NCBI GenBank assembly: GCA_023459335.1
Contig: JAEWUO010000032.1
Span: 1-25,857, forward strand
Reading direction: 5' to 3'
From: Bacillota bacterium
Lineage (GTDB): Bacteria > Bacillota > Clostridia > Christensenellales > CAG-138
DNA: 25,857 bases
In this document: positions 8,065 through 16,312 of the stretch, one piece after another
Layout of the letters: each line of letters begins with the position of its first letter
How positions within the stretch are numbered: the first letter of the stretch is position 1
The notes under the pieces: model-generated
Databases searched by the model: none
What the model was told of the DNA's origin: nothing
What the model saw: only the letters and a program-made list of their open reading frames with translations
Translations under genes and position numbers: made by a program

Positions 8065-9072
8065 TCAGTACCCTCTTGATTCGATGATTTTCTGCGTGAG
8101 GTTGGTGCTGTCAAACCAGGTTTCATCGATATACTTCTCCTGTTCAACCGTCTCGCCGCGTTCCATCCGCCGGATCATATCCGCAACGTAAGGCCCCTGC
8201 AGCGGGTTGCATTCCACGTTCAGCGCGATCTTGCCCTGCAGGCAGTAGGTCAGTCCGAGCTTGGTCGCGTCGAACGAAATGACGATGACGCCTCCATTCG
8301 GATTACAGCTCAGGCCGGCTTCCTCCATCGCGTCGATCGCTCCGAGCGCTTCCCCGTCGTTTTCGCAATATACAACATCGATATCCGTGACTTTCCCGAG
8401 GATCGCGCCCATTACCTCATATGCCTTTGCGCGCGTAAAATCGCCCTGCTCCTGTGCGACGATATTCCAGTTTGGGTTCTCGATAACAGCCTGTTCCAGC
8501 GCTGCTGTGCGGCCGATCTGCGCGGAGGAGCCGATCGTGCCCTGAATATGGACGATATTGACCGTCTCCTGCGTTCTGCCCTGTTGTTTCAGAAGGTTCT
8601 CCAGCCAGTCGACGGCCGTTTTGCCTTCCTTCAAAAAATCCGATCCGATATACGCCGTATACAGACTGCGGTCCTCCACCTCAATATCGCGGTCGATCAC
8701 GATCACCGGGATGCCTGCGTCCCGCGCCTCCTGCAAAATCGAATTCCAGCCGGTCTCCACGCGCGGCGAGAAGACGATGTAATCCACATCCTGCTGGATG
8801 AAGGTCCGGATCGCGCGAATCTGGTTCTCCTGCTCGTTCCGCGCATCGTCGAAGATCAGCTCGTATCCGTTTTTTTCGCTCAGCGCGGCTTTCATGCTTT
8901 CGCTGTTGGCCACGCGCCATTCCGACTCCGCGCCGACCTGTGAAAATCCGACGACGAGCAGATTCCCCAGATCCTTCTCCGGTTCCTCCGTACGGGCCGC
9001 GCCGGACAGGCAGCCGCCCAGCGATCCCGCAAGCAGAATCGCAGTCCATACGGTCCAGAACCTTTTTTTCAT
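8065..9072 (-). CDS. Sugar-binding lipoprotein of a three-component sensor (AraP/XylFII-like)
   Basis: A 335-residue lipoprotein of the YtfQ-like class. The lipobox SLGGC places the lipid-bearing Cys at residue 21. The binding domain starts at LLVVGFSQVGAESEWR and shows segments close to E. coli YtfQ: NEQENQIRAIRTFIQQ, ETGWNSILQEARDAGIPV, VIDRDIEVEDRSLY and EQGDFTRAKAYEVM. Its start codon overlaps the kinase stop as ATGA, so its production is tied to the kinase rather than to an importer. This is the layout of AraP with AraS/AraT in Geobacillus stearothermophilus, and of XylFII with LytS/YesN in Clostridium beijerinckii, where the binding protein presents the sugar to the kinase's outer domain. 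The most likely role is therefore sensing. It could also feed the importer encoded just downstream. Confidence 0.9.
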   Translation of the reverse strand: MKKRFWTVWTAILLAGSLGGCLSGAARTEEPEKDLGNLLVVGFSQVGAESEWRVANSESMKAALSEKNGYELIFDDARNEQENQIRAIRTFIQQDVDYIVFSPRVETGWNSILQEARDAGIPVIVIDRDIEVEDRSLYTAYIGSDFLKEGKTAVDWLENLLKQQGRTQETVNIVHIQGTIGSSAQIGRTAALEQAVIENPNWNIVAQEQGDFTRAKAYEVMGAILGKVTDIDVVYCENDGEALGAIDAMEEAGLSCNPNGGVIVISFDATKLGLTYCLQGKIALNVECNPLQGPYVADMIRRMERGETVEQEKYIDETWFDSTNLTQKIIESRGY

Positions 9073-10517
9073 GCTCCCATCTCCTTTTCGCTCGTCTGCA
9101 TGGGGATTTCCACGAGTATCTTCGTACCGATGTCCGGCGCGCTCTCCACGCTGAGCCCGTACTCCACACCGAACAGGATCTGTATCCTCTGGTGCACGGT
9201 GCGCAGGCCGAATCCTTCGCGGCTGCCATCCACCAGCGACGCGCGCACCTCTTCCAGCCGTTCCGGCGACATGCCGCTTCCGTCGTCCCTCACCTCCAGA
9301 ATCAGCCGGCTTTCCTGCGCACGCGCGCTGACGCGGATCAGGCCCTTGCGGCGTCGGATCTTGATGCCGTGGTATAGAGCGTTTTCCACCAGCGGCTGCA
9401 GGGTGAGCTTGGGCAGGATATAGCTCTTAAGCTCCTCCGGAATATCGATCTCGTATTCCATCAGGTCACGGTAGCGCATCTGCTGGATCTCCAGATAACT
9501 GCGGATATGCTGCTGCTCTTCCTCGAGCGTGATGACGTTCTGTCCGCGGCTCAGCGAGAATCGGAAGAAATTGGACAGGCTGCCCACCATGGCGACCGCT
9601 TCGCTGATTTCTCCCGATTCGATCAGCCAGATGATGGTATCCAGCGTGTTATACAGAAAATGCGGATTGATCTGCGCCTGCAGCAGCGCGAGCTCCGTGC
9701 GCCGCTGCTGTTTCTCCTGTTCCGTATTGCGCTCGATCTGACGTTTTAAGTGTCCGACCATGCTTTCAATGCCGTCTGAAAGCAGCTGCACCTCCTCCAC
9801 GTCCGCCTGGATCGGATCACATACCAAAAGGCTGCCGCGCCCGATGGCGATCAGGCGTTCGCAGAGCTTGTCGACCGGGTCCACGATGCGGCGGCTGAGT
9901 TTTCGCGAGTAACTGAGCAGGAAAACAAGCAGCCCCGACGCCACAAGTACAACCACGCACATAAGCACCGTCATATTGGTAAACATGGTGGATTGCAGCG
10001 CGTCCAGATGGACCGCCTCATAATACAGGTAGGTGTACATGTATTCCTGTATCAGGTCGGCCATGACGTAAATATTGTCGTTGAGCTGCGTCATGCGGGA
10101 ATCGTAACCTTTCGTATCCGCGATTTCCCGCATTTTATCTTCCAGGTTCTGACACATGTTCAGCACGCTGTTGATGGCGCGAAGGCTGTCCTTCTCGGCT
10201 GTGGTCCCGATCAGTTTCCGCGCGATGGCCTCCGCAGACTTGACCTCCTCGGTCGGCAGACCTTCCGAATACTGGCTGTCGATCACGTAATAATACATTT
10301 TGGTCTTGATATTGTCCGTAAAATCTCGGTTGAAATCAGACGCCGTCGTCACGTTGTTCAGAATCGCATTATACTGAATTCCGTATCCGATCCCGATCCC
10401 CACCACCAAAATGATGGTCAGCATCAAAGGGATGGTGACGATCAAAATCATCTTCCATAGTTTTTTCTGCATGGTGATTTTTTCATGTTTCGCCGTCCAG
10501 CCGAATTTCCCGTTCAC
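9069..10517 (-). CDS. Sensor histidine kinase, YesM/LytS family (AraS-like)
   Basis: A 482-residue membrane kinase. I take the GTG at 10517 as start: it overlaps the regulator stop as GTGA and has GAGGAG 8 nt upstream. A later ATG at 10472 has no ribosome site. Two membrane helices (about 21-46 and 183-202) enclose a roughly 135-residue outer domain, predicted mostly helical. A HAMP-like segment follows (about 203-260), then a His_kinase domain with the phospho-accepting His in QINPHFLYNT (H286). The ATPase domain shows the N-box ENALYHG (N379), DDGSGM (411-416) and GFGL (435-438). It should phosphorylate the response regulator encoded before it in response to sugar bound by the lipoprotein encoded after it. 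The outer domain has no recognisable ligand-binding fold, which fits dependence on the binding protein. Confidence 0.95.
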   Translation of the reverse strand: MNGKFGWTAKHEKITMQKKLWKMILIVTIPLMLTIILVVGIGIGYGIQYNAILNNVTTASDFNRDFTDNIKTKMYYYVIDSQYSEGLPTEEVKSAEAIARKLIGTTAEKDSLRAINSVLNMCQNLEDKMREIADTKGYDSRMTQLNDNIYVMADLIQEYMYTYLYYEAVHLDALQSTMFTNMTVLMCVVVLVASGLLVFLLSYSRKLSRRIVDPVDKLCERLIAIGRGSLLVCDPIQADVEEVQLLSDGIESMVGHLKRQIERNTEQEKQQRRTELALLQAQINPHFLYNTLDTIIWLIESGEISEAVAMVGSLSNFFRFSLSRGQNVITLEEEQQHIRSYLEIQQMRYRDLMEYEIDIPEELKSYILPKLTLQPLVENALYHGIKIRRRKGLIRVSARAQESRLILEVRDDGSGMSPERLEEVRASLVDGSREGFGLRTVHQRIQILFGVEYGLSVESAPDIGTKILVEIPMQTSEKEMGA

Positions 10518-12130
10518 CGTTTTTCTCCTCTGCGGTATTCGCTGGGCGTGCATCCGGAAACCTTTTTAAAAACGAAGCTGAAATAGTGCGAATCCCGAAA
10601 CCCCACGGAAAACGCGATTTCGCTGGAGCGCTTATCCGTCTGGCGGAGCATGCGCTTCGCCTCGGCGATGCGCTTCCCGGTCAGATACTCGACGAAGGTC
10701 TGGCCGACCTCCTGGCTGAACATCGCGGAGAAATAATTGGGGCTGATGTTCACTTTTTTCGCCACGCGGTCGAGCGAGATCGTCTCCTCCGGATAATGCT
10801 TGTCGATAAACCCGATCGCCTGAATCAACAGGTCGCGCTGCTGTTTTCTGCTTTCGTTATCCCTTAATGCAATCGCGTGCAGGATCACCTGCAGCGTATA
10901 TTCTCGCGCCTCGTCCGGCGTGGAGACATTGTCCTTCGGCCGAAGCTCCGGCGGCCAGAAACTGTCCGCGCGGCATCCGATCGTATCCAGATATTCCCCC
11001 GCCGCAAAATAGACCGTCATGGTCAGGTACCGGCAGAACATGGGCAGAGGAACGCCTTCCTCCCCCGCGCCGCGCAGCAGCTGATCGACGAATTGATCGG
11101 CCTCCTCCACGGTGCCGCTGCTGAGGAAACAGCGCACGCGCTCCTGATCGATCACCTGCTTTTCCGACTCCGCGGCGGTTCCACCCGGTTTGCGAACGGT
11201 CCGGATGCTTGCCTCCGTCAGGATGTGCTCGTCCGGGCAAAGATACCGGTAGGAGAGGATACGGCTCGCCTCCGAATAACAGATCGGGAGCGCGCTCAGA
11301 CGCGGAACGGGCGTTCCGCGGGCGACATACCAGTTGACCTCGCGTCCTGCCAGTTCGCAGATCTCCTGAACCCCCGCAATGCACTCGCGCGTGGATTCTA
11401 CGACCTGCTCCTGCGATCCCTTGATCAGAGCAGCGTGCGTGGTGATATTCCAACGAAATAGAATCAGTTCCGGACGGCTGACGAAGAATTGTGTCAAACG
11501 GTCCTGCACCGCGGCGAGCGCGTCCGTATACCCTTCCGGCGCGCTGCCGTCGTAAGCGGAGCTGTTGAGCGAATAAAGAAGGATATCATAGCAGGGCGCG
11601 TTCAGCTCGATGTCCAGCGATTTCGCGGATTCGGTGATCTCCGAAACGCTCATCCCGCCGGTGACGACCTGTTCGAAAAACCGTCTGCGGGAAAACGCCT
11701 CGTATTCCTGCGCCTCGCGCTGGAACATCGCCAGATACTCCCGCTGCTGCTGCTCTGCTTCCATTTTTTTGTGCAGCGAAATCAGAAGCTCCACCATCTT
11801 TTCCTTGATGACGGGCTTTAACAGGTACTGTTCGACGCCCATGCCGATGGCCTGCTGCGCATAGGAAAAATCGTCGTAACCGCTGATGATGACGATTTTC
11901 GTGCGCGGCAGCTCTTTTCGGACGAGTTCGCTGAGCGCAAGCCCGTCCATAAACGGCATTTTAATGTCGGTGATCAGAAGGTCGGGTTTGATCTGGCGGA
12001 TGAGCGGCAGCGCAAGCTCTCCGTCCGGGGCGTCGCCCGCGTACGAAAAGCCATACTGCTCCCACTGGATATTTTTGCGGATTCCCTCCCGCACGACGAT
12101 TTCATCTTCGACAAGAAAGACCTTGAACAT
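10514..12130 (-). CDS. Response regulator, YesN/AraC type (AraT-like)
   Basis: A 538-residue DNA-binding response regulator. The frame opens at 12163, but the ATG at 12130 (MFKVFLVEDE) has an AAAGGAAG ribosome site and starts exactly at the receiver domain. The receiver (1-120) has E8/D9, phospho-acceptor D55 in ITDIKMPF and Lys in LLKPVI. A long middle region (about 130-430) is poorly conserved, as usual in YesN proteins. The C-terminal 100 residues are an AraC-type double helix-turn-helix, with ISLDRVAKKVNISPNYFSAMF and the closing IAFSVGFRDSHYFSFVFKK...TPSEYR signature. It is first in a tightly coupled regulator-kinase-binding protein set and stands divergent from araR. Its expected target is the importer-araA operon that follows the set, by analogy with AraT/XylR-type systems; no binding site is proven. 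Confidence 0.95.
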   Translation of the reverse strand: MFKVFLVEDEIVVREGIRKNIQWEQYGFSYAGDAPDGELALPLIRQIKPDLLITDIKMPFMDGLALSELVRKELPRTKIVIISGYDDFSYAQQAIGMGVEQYLLKPVIKEKMVELLISLHKKMEAEQQQREYLAMFQREAQEYEAFSRRRFFEQVVTGGMSVSEITESAKSLDIELNAPCYDILLYSLNSSAYDGSAPEGYTDALAAVQDRLTQFFVSRPELILFRWNITTHAALIKGSQEQVVESTRECIAGVQEICELAGREVNWYVARGTPVPRLSALPICYSEASRILSYRYLCPDEHILTEASIRTVRKPGGTAAESEKQVIDQERVRCFLSSGTVEEADQFVDQLLRGAGEEGVPLPMFCRYLTMTVYFAAGEYLDTIGCRADSFWPPELRPKDNVSTPDEAREYTLQVILHAIALRDNESRKQQRDLLIQAIGFIDKHYPEETISLDRVAKKVNISPNYFSAMFSQEVGQTFVEYLTGKRIAEAKRMLRQTDKRSSEIAFSVGFRDSHYFSFVFKKVSGCTPSEYRRGEKR

Positions 12131-12212
12131 CGGATCTTCCTTTCTGACAGGCTTATGCTGCAATTTGACGGGTTTTTCAGTTACTGCCGGATGTGCGTAT
12201 ACGTCCCCATTT

Positions 12213-12241
12213 ATTATCCTTTATCACGCAACGGCCGCCAA
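12213..12241 (-). promoter_or_regulatory. Promoter of the regulator-kinase-binding protein operon
   Basis: On the minus strand, TTGGCG (12236-12241) and GATAAT (12213-12218) are separated by 17 nt, about 85 nt before the regulator start codon. The match to the housekeeping consensus is good. Confidence 0.55.
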
Positions 12242-12516
12242 TAGAATTTCTTTTGATATTCGTTTGTTTTTTTCATCTGATTTCGTTCTGTACCGATGTT
12301 TTGAAAATTATCCCGCTGTGAAAGCGTCGATAGGCGCTGAACGACGTTTTGCGAGTCTGAGCCCTGTCAAAGCTTACCATTTCCGTGATTTTTCGGCTGA
12401 ATTTGTATGGTTTCCGGCGGTATTGCGCAAGATTTGCGGCATCCGTCGCCACCGAAGCTCATACACGCTCGAAAATAATCAAACGAATTTCGTAGAATTT
12501 CGCATCTTCGATTAAT

Positions 12517-12542
12517 ATTTGTATTATATTTGCATTGAATCC
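12517..12542 (+). repeat. Duplicated 26-bp control element, distal copy
   Basis: It matches the copy at 12663-12688 at 20 of 26 positions. Each copy contains two direct half-sites of the form TTTG(T/C)ATT whose starts are 11 bp apart (12518 and 12529 here), about one helical turn. Direct half-sites in one turn suit an AraC-type regulator, but AraR binding to a pair of distant sites is equally possible. Confidence 0.45.
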
Positions 12543-12662
12543 ATGCCGTCAATACGAAACGTTCGTTTATTTAGCATATTTTACATAATATCACGAATGA
12601 TTCTGATCCTTTATCCCATACATATTTTACTGTTCGGAAATACATTCGTCAAAGCTTTGCAG

Positions 12663-12688
12663 ATTTGTATTTATTTTGTATTGACTCG
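12663..12688 (+). repeat. Duplicated 26-bp control element, proximal copy overlapping the araR -35
   Basis: The proximal copy has TTTGTATT at 12664-12671 and again at 12675-12682, 11 bp apart, and it runs into the -35 hexamer of the araR promoter. A protein bound here would block or contact RNA polymerase. The distance to the distal copy is 146 bp, close to 14 helical turns, so both copies face the same side of the DNA. Confidence 0.45.
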
Positions 12689-12709
12689 TCTTTGCGTGAA
12701 AGATATGAT
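12681..12709 (+). promoter_or_regulatory. Promoter of the araR-kinase-araD operon
   Basis: TTGACT (12681-12686) and TATGAT (12704-12709) are separated by 17 nt, about 40 nt before the araR start. This is one of the best consensus matches in the window. Confidence 0.75.
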
Positions 12710-12748
12710 AAGGATATCGAATGGATCCAGCTGCAGCAGCGAGGAATT

Positions 12749-13795
12749 ATGCCGAAATATCTGATCATCGCCTCTGCCTTGCGAGATGAAATCAAAAGCG
12801 GTCAATATACGGACGGAAAAATGCTGCCGACGGAAGAGCAGCTTTCGGACCGGTTTTCCGCGAGCCGCCAGACTGTCCGCCAGGCGTTGTCTGTTTTGGT
12901 CGCCGAGGGGCTGATCACCAAACTGCGCGGCAGCGGTTCGCGCGTGCGTACGCAGGATGAGCCGGTCCGCAGCGGCAACATCGCCATCGTCGCCACTTAT
13001 ATCAGCGACTATATCTTCCCCGGAATACTGCGCGAGGCGGAGGCCGTACTCGCGAAGAATAAATACTCCGCGATTCTGGCGGCGACGCACAACAGTATTT
13101 TCAGCGAGCGTAATATCCTGACCGACCTGCTGGCAAAGCCCATCGACGGCATGCTGGTGGAGGGAACCAAGACCGCTCTGCCAAACCCGAATCTCGACCT
13201 GTACCGGGCGCTGATGGAGCGCGGCATCCCCATCGTTTTTTTCAACGGATATTATGCGGATCTGGACGGTACGGTCAGCGTATACGCGGATAACTTCGGC
13301 GGCGGATACGAACTGGTGCGGTATTTGCTGAAACACGGGCACACCGCGATATCCGGTATCTTTAAGAGCGACGATATTCAGGGGCATCAGCGCTATGCCG
13401 GCTATATCACCGCTCTGAGGGACGCGGGGCATATGATACCGGATCAATGCGTTTTCTGGTATACTACGGAAAGCCGGGACGAGCTGTTCACCGACGAGCT
13501 CGCCTCAAAACTATCGGAATGCTCCGCCGTGGTCTGTTATAACGACGAGATCGCTCTGCGCCTGATTCCGCTCTTGCATTCCCGCGGCGTAAAAGTACCG
13601 GAGGAAATATCCATCGTCAGCTTCGACAACAGCAGCCTCAGCGAAATCTCTCCCGTGAAAATCACGTCCCTTTCCTATGGGGATCAGAACATCGGCCGCG
13701 TCGCGGCGGAAAAACTGATGCGCCGCCTCGCGGGCGAAGCCGCAGAGTCGCAGACGCTGCACTGGACGCTTGTTGAAAGAGAAAGCAGCCGGTAA
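12749..13795 (+). CDS. araR: Arabinose-type transcriptional repressor, GntR/LacI chimera
   Basis: A 348-residue regulator with a GntR-type winged helix at the N terminus (about 1-66, with LPTEEQLSDRFSASRQTVRQAL as core) fused to a LacI/GalR-type sugar-sensing domain (about 77-345, from NIAIVATYISDYIFPGILREAE to the closing SFDNSSLSEIS segment). This chimera and length (362 in Bacillus subtilis) are the mark of AraR, which represses arabinose genes until L-arabinose binds. The frame is open from 12665, but the ATG at 12749 has GAGGAA directly upstream and lies after the promoter, so it is the start. It leads the operon with the kinase and araD and is divergent from the sensor operon, so it can regulate itself and probably both arms. 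It may bind the 26-bp elements in its promoter region. Confidence 0.92.
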   Translation: MPKYLIIASALRDEIKSGQYTDGKMLPTEEQLSDRFSASRQTVRQALSVLVAEGLITKLRGSGSRVRTQDEPVRSGNIAIVATYISDYIFPGILREAEAVLAKNKYSAILAATHNSIFSERNILTDLLAKPIDGMLVEGTKTALPNPNLDLYRALMERGIPIVFFNGYYADLDGTVSVYADNFGGGYELVRYLLKHGHTAISGIFKSDDIQGHQRYAGYITALRDAGHMIPDQCVFWYTTESRDELFTDELASKLSECSAVVCYNDEIALRLIPLLHSRGVKVPEEISIVSFDNSSLSEISPVKITSLSYGDQNIGRVAAEKLMRRLAGEAAESQTLHWTLVERESSR

Positions 13796-13863
13796 ATACC
13801 GCCAAAACACGCAGCATCTTTTATTCTTACGGGAAACAACATCTCAAGAAACGAGGATCATTT

Positions 13864-15471
13864 ATGACGCAGGAATCCAACGGCGCCGCCGCAGCGGTCC
13901 AGAGAGGCGAAACGTTTCTCGGCATCGAGTTCGGATCCACACGCATCAAGGCCGTATTGATCGGCGAAAACCACGAGGTGCTCGCTTCCGGCGGACATAA
14001 CTGGGAAAACCGGCTGGAGCACGGCTTTTGGACCTATTCGCTCGACGACGTTTTCGCCGGGATGCGGGACGCTTACGCGAAGCTTACCGCGGATGTGCAG
14101 TCCCGTTACGGCACGGCGCTTACGCACGTCGGCGCGATGGGCGTTTCCGCCATGATGCACGGATATATGGCGTTCGACGCGCAAGGGAATCTGCTGGCGC
14201 CGTTTCGTACCTGGCGAAACACAACGACGGGCGAAGCGGCGGAGAAGCTCTCCTCGCTCTTCGGGTTCAACATCCCGCAGCGCTGGAGCATCGCGCACCT
14301 GTATCAGGCGATGCTGGCGAACGAACCTCATGTCGCGTCCATTTCGTTTCTTACCACGCTCGCGGGTTATATCCACTGTCGGCTGACCGGCGAAAAGATT
14401 ATCGGCGTCGGCGACGCGTCCGGCATGTTTCCGATCGACAGCGCGAATATGCGTTACGACCAAAAGATGACGGACGCGTTTCAGGCGCTCGTCCGGCAGC
14501 ACGGCTTCCGCTGGAATTTGCTGGATATCCTGCCTCGCCTGATGAGCGCGGGAGAACGCGCGGGCAGCTTGACGCCGGAAGGCGCCGCGCTAATCGACCC
14601 GAGCGGAACGCTGAGGCCCGGCATCCCCTTCTGCCCGCCGGAAGGCGACGCGGGCACCGGAATGGTCGCGACCAACAGCGTGCGGCAGCGCACGGGCAAC
14701 GTCAGCGCCGGAACGAGCGTGTTCGCCATGCTGGTGCTGGAGCGCGCCCTGTCGCGCCATTACACCGAGGTGGACATGGTAACGACGCCATCCGGCGATC
14801 CGGTCGCCATGGTGCACTGCAACAACTGCACAAGCGATATCGACGCTTGGATCCGCCTCTTCGGCGAAGCGGCAGCCGCGCTCGGCGCGCAGTTTGATGA
14901 ACGCACGCTGTACCGCACGCTGTATCAGAGCGCGCTGAACGGCGCGCCGGACGGCGGCGGGCTGATGGCGTATAACTATCTTTCCGGCGAGCCCGTCACC
15001 GGCCTCGACGAGGGGCGGCCGCTGCTCATAAGAAAGCCGGATGCGGCGTTCACGCTCGCAAACGTGATGCGCGCGCACCTGACCTCCGCCTGCGCGTCGC
15101 TGCGCATCGGCATGGATATCCTCGCCGCGGAGCAGGTAAAGCTGGACGCGATGACCGGCCATGGCGGCTTCTTCAAGGCCGGTGAAATCGGGCAGAAGAT
15201 CATGTCCGCCGCGCTGAATACGCCCGTGACCGTAATGAAAACGGCGGGAGAAGGCGGTCCGTGGGGTATGGCGGTGCTCGCGGCATATATGCGGAACCGC
15301 GCAAAAGATGAAACGCTTTCGGATTATCTCGCTTCACGCGTATTCCGGGGCGCGGAGAGCCTCACCGTTGACGCGTCCGAAACGGAAGCGGCAGGATTCG
15401 CCTCGTTTATGGGCGGATACCGGCGCTGCCTTGCGGTGGAGCGCGCCGCGGTCGAATCGCTGCGCGACTGA
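13864..15471 (+). CDS. FGGY-family sugar kinase, probable L-ribulokinase (atypical)
   Basis: A 535-residue FGGY kinase lying between araR and araD, where ribulokinase is expected. It would convert L-ribulose to L-ribulose 5-phosphate with ATP. The N-terminal phosphate motif reads GIEFGSTRIKAV (20-31), with Glu at the place where most FGGY kinases have Asp. The likely catalytic base is D262 in EGDAGTG, followed by the ATP-loop segment NVSAGTSVFAML (279-290). The second ATPase half shows GHGGFFKAGEIGQ (432-444) and AGEGGPWGMAVLAAY (461-475) in place of the usual GGGAKSPLW and EAAALGAA strings. It does not carry the usual AraB start (VDFGTQSGRA-like) and looks closer to xylulokinase-type relatives. 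The ribulokinase role rests mainly on context. The start has GAGGATC 8 nt upstream; the gap to araR is 68 bp. Confidence 0.85.
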   Translation: MTQESNGAAAAVQRGETFLGIEFGSTRIKAVLIGENHEVLASGGHNWENRLEHGFWTYSLDDVFAGMRDAYAKLTADVQSRYGTALTHVGAMGVSAMMHGYMAFDAQGNLLAPFRTWRNTTTGEAAEKLSSLFGFNIPQRWSIAHLYQAMLANEPHVASISFLTTLAGYIHCRLTGEKIIGVGDASGMFPIDSANMRYDQKMTDAFQALVRQHGFRWNLLDILPRLMSAGERAGSLTPEGAALIDPSGTLRPGIPFCPPEGDAGTGMVATNSVRQRTGNVSAGTSVFAMLVLERALSRHYTEVDMVTTPSGDPVAMVHCNNCTSDIDAWIRLFGEAAAALGAQFDERTLYRTLYQSALNGAPDGGGLMAYNYLSGEPVTGLDEGRPLLIRKPDAAFTLANVMRAHLTSACASLRIGMDILAAEQVKLDAMTGHGGFFKAGEIGQKIMSAALNTPVTVMKTAGEGGPWGMAVLAAYMRNRAKDETLSDYLASRVFRGAESLTVDASETEAAGFASFMGGYRRCLAVERAAVESLRD

Positions 15472-15487
15472 CTGGGAGGGATGAATC

Positions 15488-16183
15488 ATGCTTGAATCGC
15501 TGAAGGAACAGGTACTCGAGGCCAATCTGCGGCTGCCGAAGCTGAACCTCGTCGCGTTTACTTGGGGCAACGTCAGCGGGATCGACCGGAAAAGCGGCGT
15601 GATGGTGATTAAGCCTTCCGGCGTCGCTTACGATGACCTGACCGCGGAGCAGATGGTCTGCGTCGATCTTGCCAGCGGCGAAGTCGCAGAAGGAACGTTG
15701 CGCCCCTCGTCGGACACGCCAACGCATCTGGTCCTTTACCGCGCGTTTGCCCAAATCGGCGGCGTTGTGCACACCCATTCACGTTGGGCGACGATCTTCG
15801 CGCAGGCGGGGCGCGCGGTTCCGGCGCTTGGCACGACGCACGCGGACTATTTTTACGGGGATGTGCCCTGCACGCATCCGCTGAGCGAAGAACAGATCGA
15901 CGGCGATTACGAACGGGAAACCGGAAACGTCATCATAGAGTGCATGCGCGGATTCGATCCTGCCGCGATGCCCGCGATCCTGGTCAGCGAGCACGGGCCG
16001 TTCTGCTGGGGCAAGGACGCGGCGGAGGCGGTGTATCACGCCGCCGTGCTGGAAGAAGCGGCCATGATGGCGTGGCACACGCTGCAGATCGCGCCGGATG
16101 CGCGGATCAGCCCGGCGCTTCTGGAGAAACATTATCAGCGCAAACACGGCAAAAACGCATATTACGGGCAGAAGAATCATTAA
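15488..16183 (+). CDS. araD: L-ribulose-5-phosphate 4-epimerase
   Basis: A 231-residue class II aldolase-fold enzyme that turns L-ribulose 5-phosphate into D-xylulose 5-phosphate, feeding the pentose phosphate pathway. The length equals that of E. coli AraD. The zinc ligands are visible as H95 and H97 in VVHTHSRWAT and H169 in SEHGPF. D76 (in SSDTPTH) and D120 (in THADYFYGD) match the catalytic acids. The phosphate-binding segments TWGNVSG and KPSGV are present. GGGAGGG precedes the ATG, 17 nt after the kinase stop. It is the last gene of the araR operon, and a terminator-like hairpin follows. Confidence 0.97.
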   Translation: MLESLKEQVLEANLRLPKLNLVAFTWGNVSGIDRKSGVMVIKPSGVAYDDLTAEQMVCVDLASGEVAEGTLRPSSDTPTHLVLYRAFAQIGGVVHTHSRWATIFAQAGRAVPALGTTHADYFYGDVPCTHPLSEEQIDGDYERETGNVIIECMRGFDPAAMPAILVSEHGPFCWGKDAAEAVYHAAVLEEAAMMAWHTLQIAPDARISPALLEKHYQRKHGKNAYYGQKNH

Positions 16184-16195
16184 ACGATCCCATTT

Positions 16196-16243
16196 CGGCG
16201 GGTATTCGGACCTAAGCGTTCAAAGCCTGCCGTTTTATTTTTT
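16196..16243 (+). terminator. Terminator of the araR-kinase-araD operon
   Basis: A 7-bp stem with one G-U pair (16196-16202 with 16226-16232) encloses a 23-nt loop and is followed by an 11-nt T-rich tract (16233-16243). The long loop weakens the call. A second GC stem (GCCGGCG with CGCCGGC, about 16245-16275) follows without a T-tract. Confidence 0.6.
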
Positions 16244-16312
16244 GGCCGGCGGTTCCCGAATTTTCGCCGGCAGTTTCCTCCTTGAGCGCAGGAGATATAG
16301 CCGGTATATGCA

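Larger units (their letters stand above)
12131..12748. promoter_or_regulatory. Divergent control region between the sensor operon and araR
   Basis: This 618-bp gene-free region is richer in A and T than its flanks. It holds a minus-strand promoter (12213-12241), a plus-strand promoter (12681-12709), two copies of a 26-bp element (12517-12542 and 12663-12688) and a small dyad, ACGAA-ACG-TTCGT, at 12554-12566. GAATTTCG also occurs twice in tandem at about 12485-12502. A sequence at about 12315-12328 resembles a catabolite-response element but misses key positions. No small gene was recognised. Confidence 0.6.

Noticed and set aside
12315..12328. Possible catabolite-response element TGAAAGCGTCGATA
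   Set aside because: It misses three consensus positions, including the second-half C, and is not near a promoter element on either strand.
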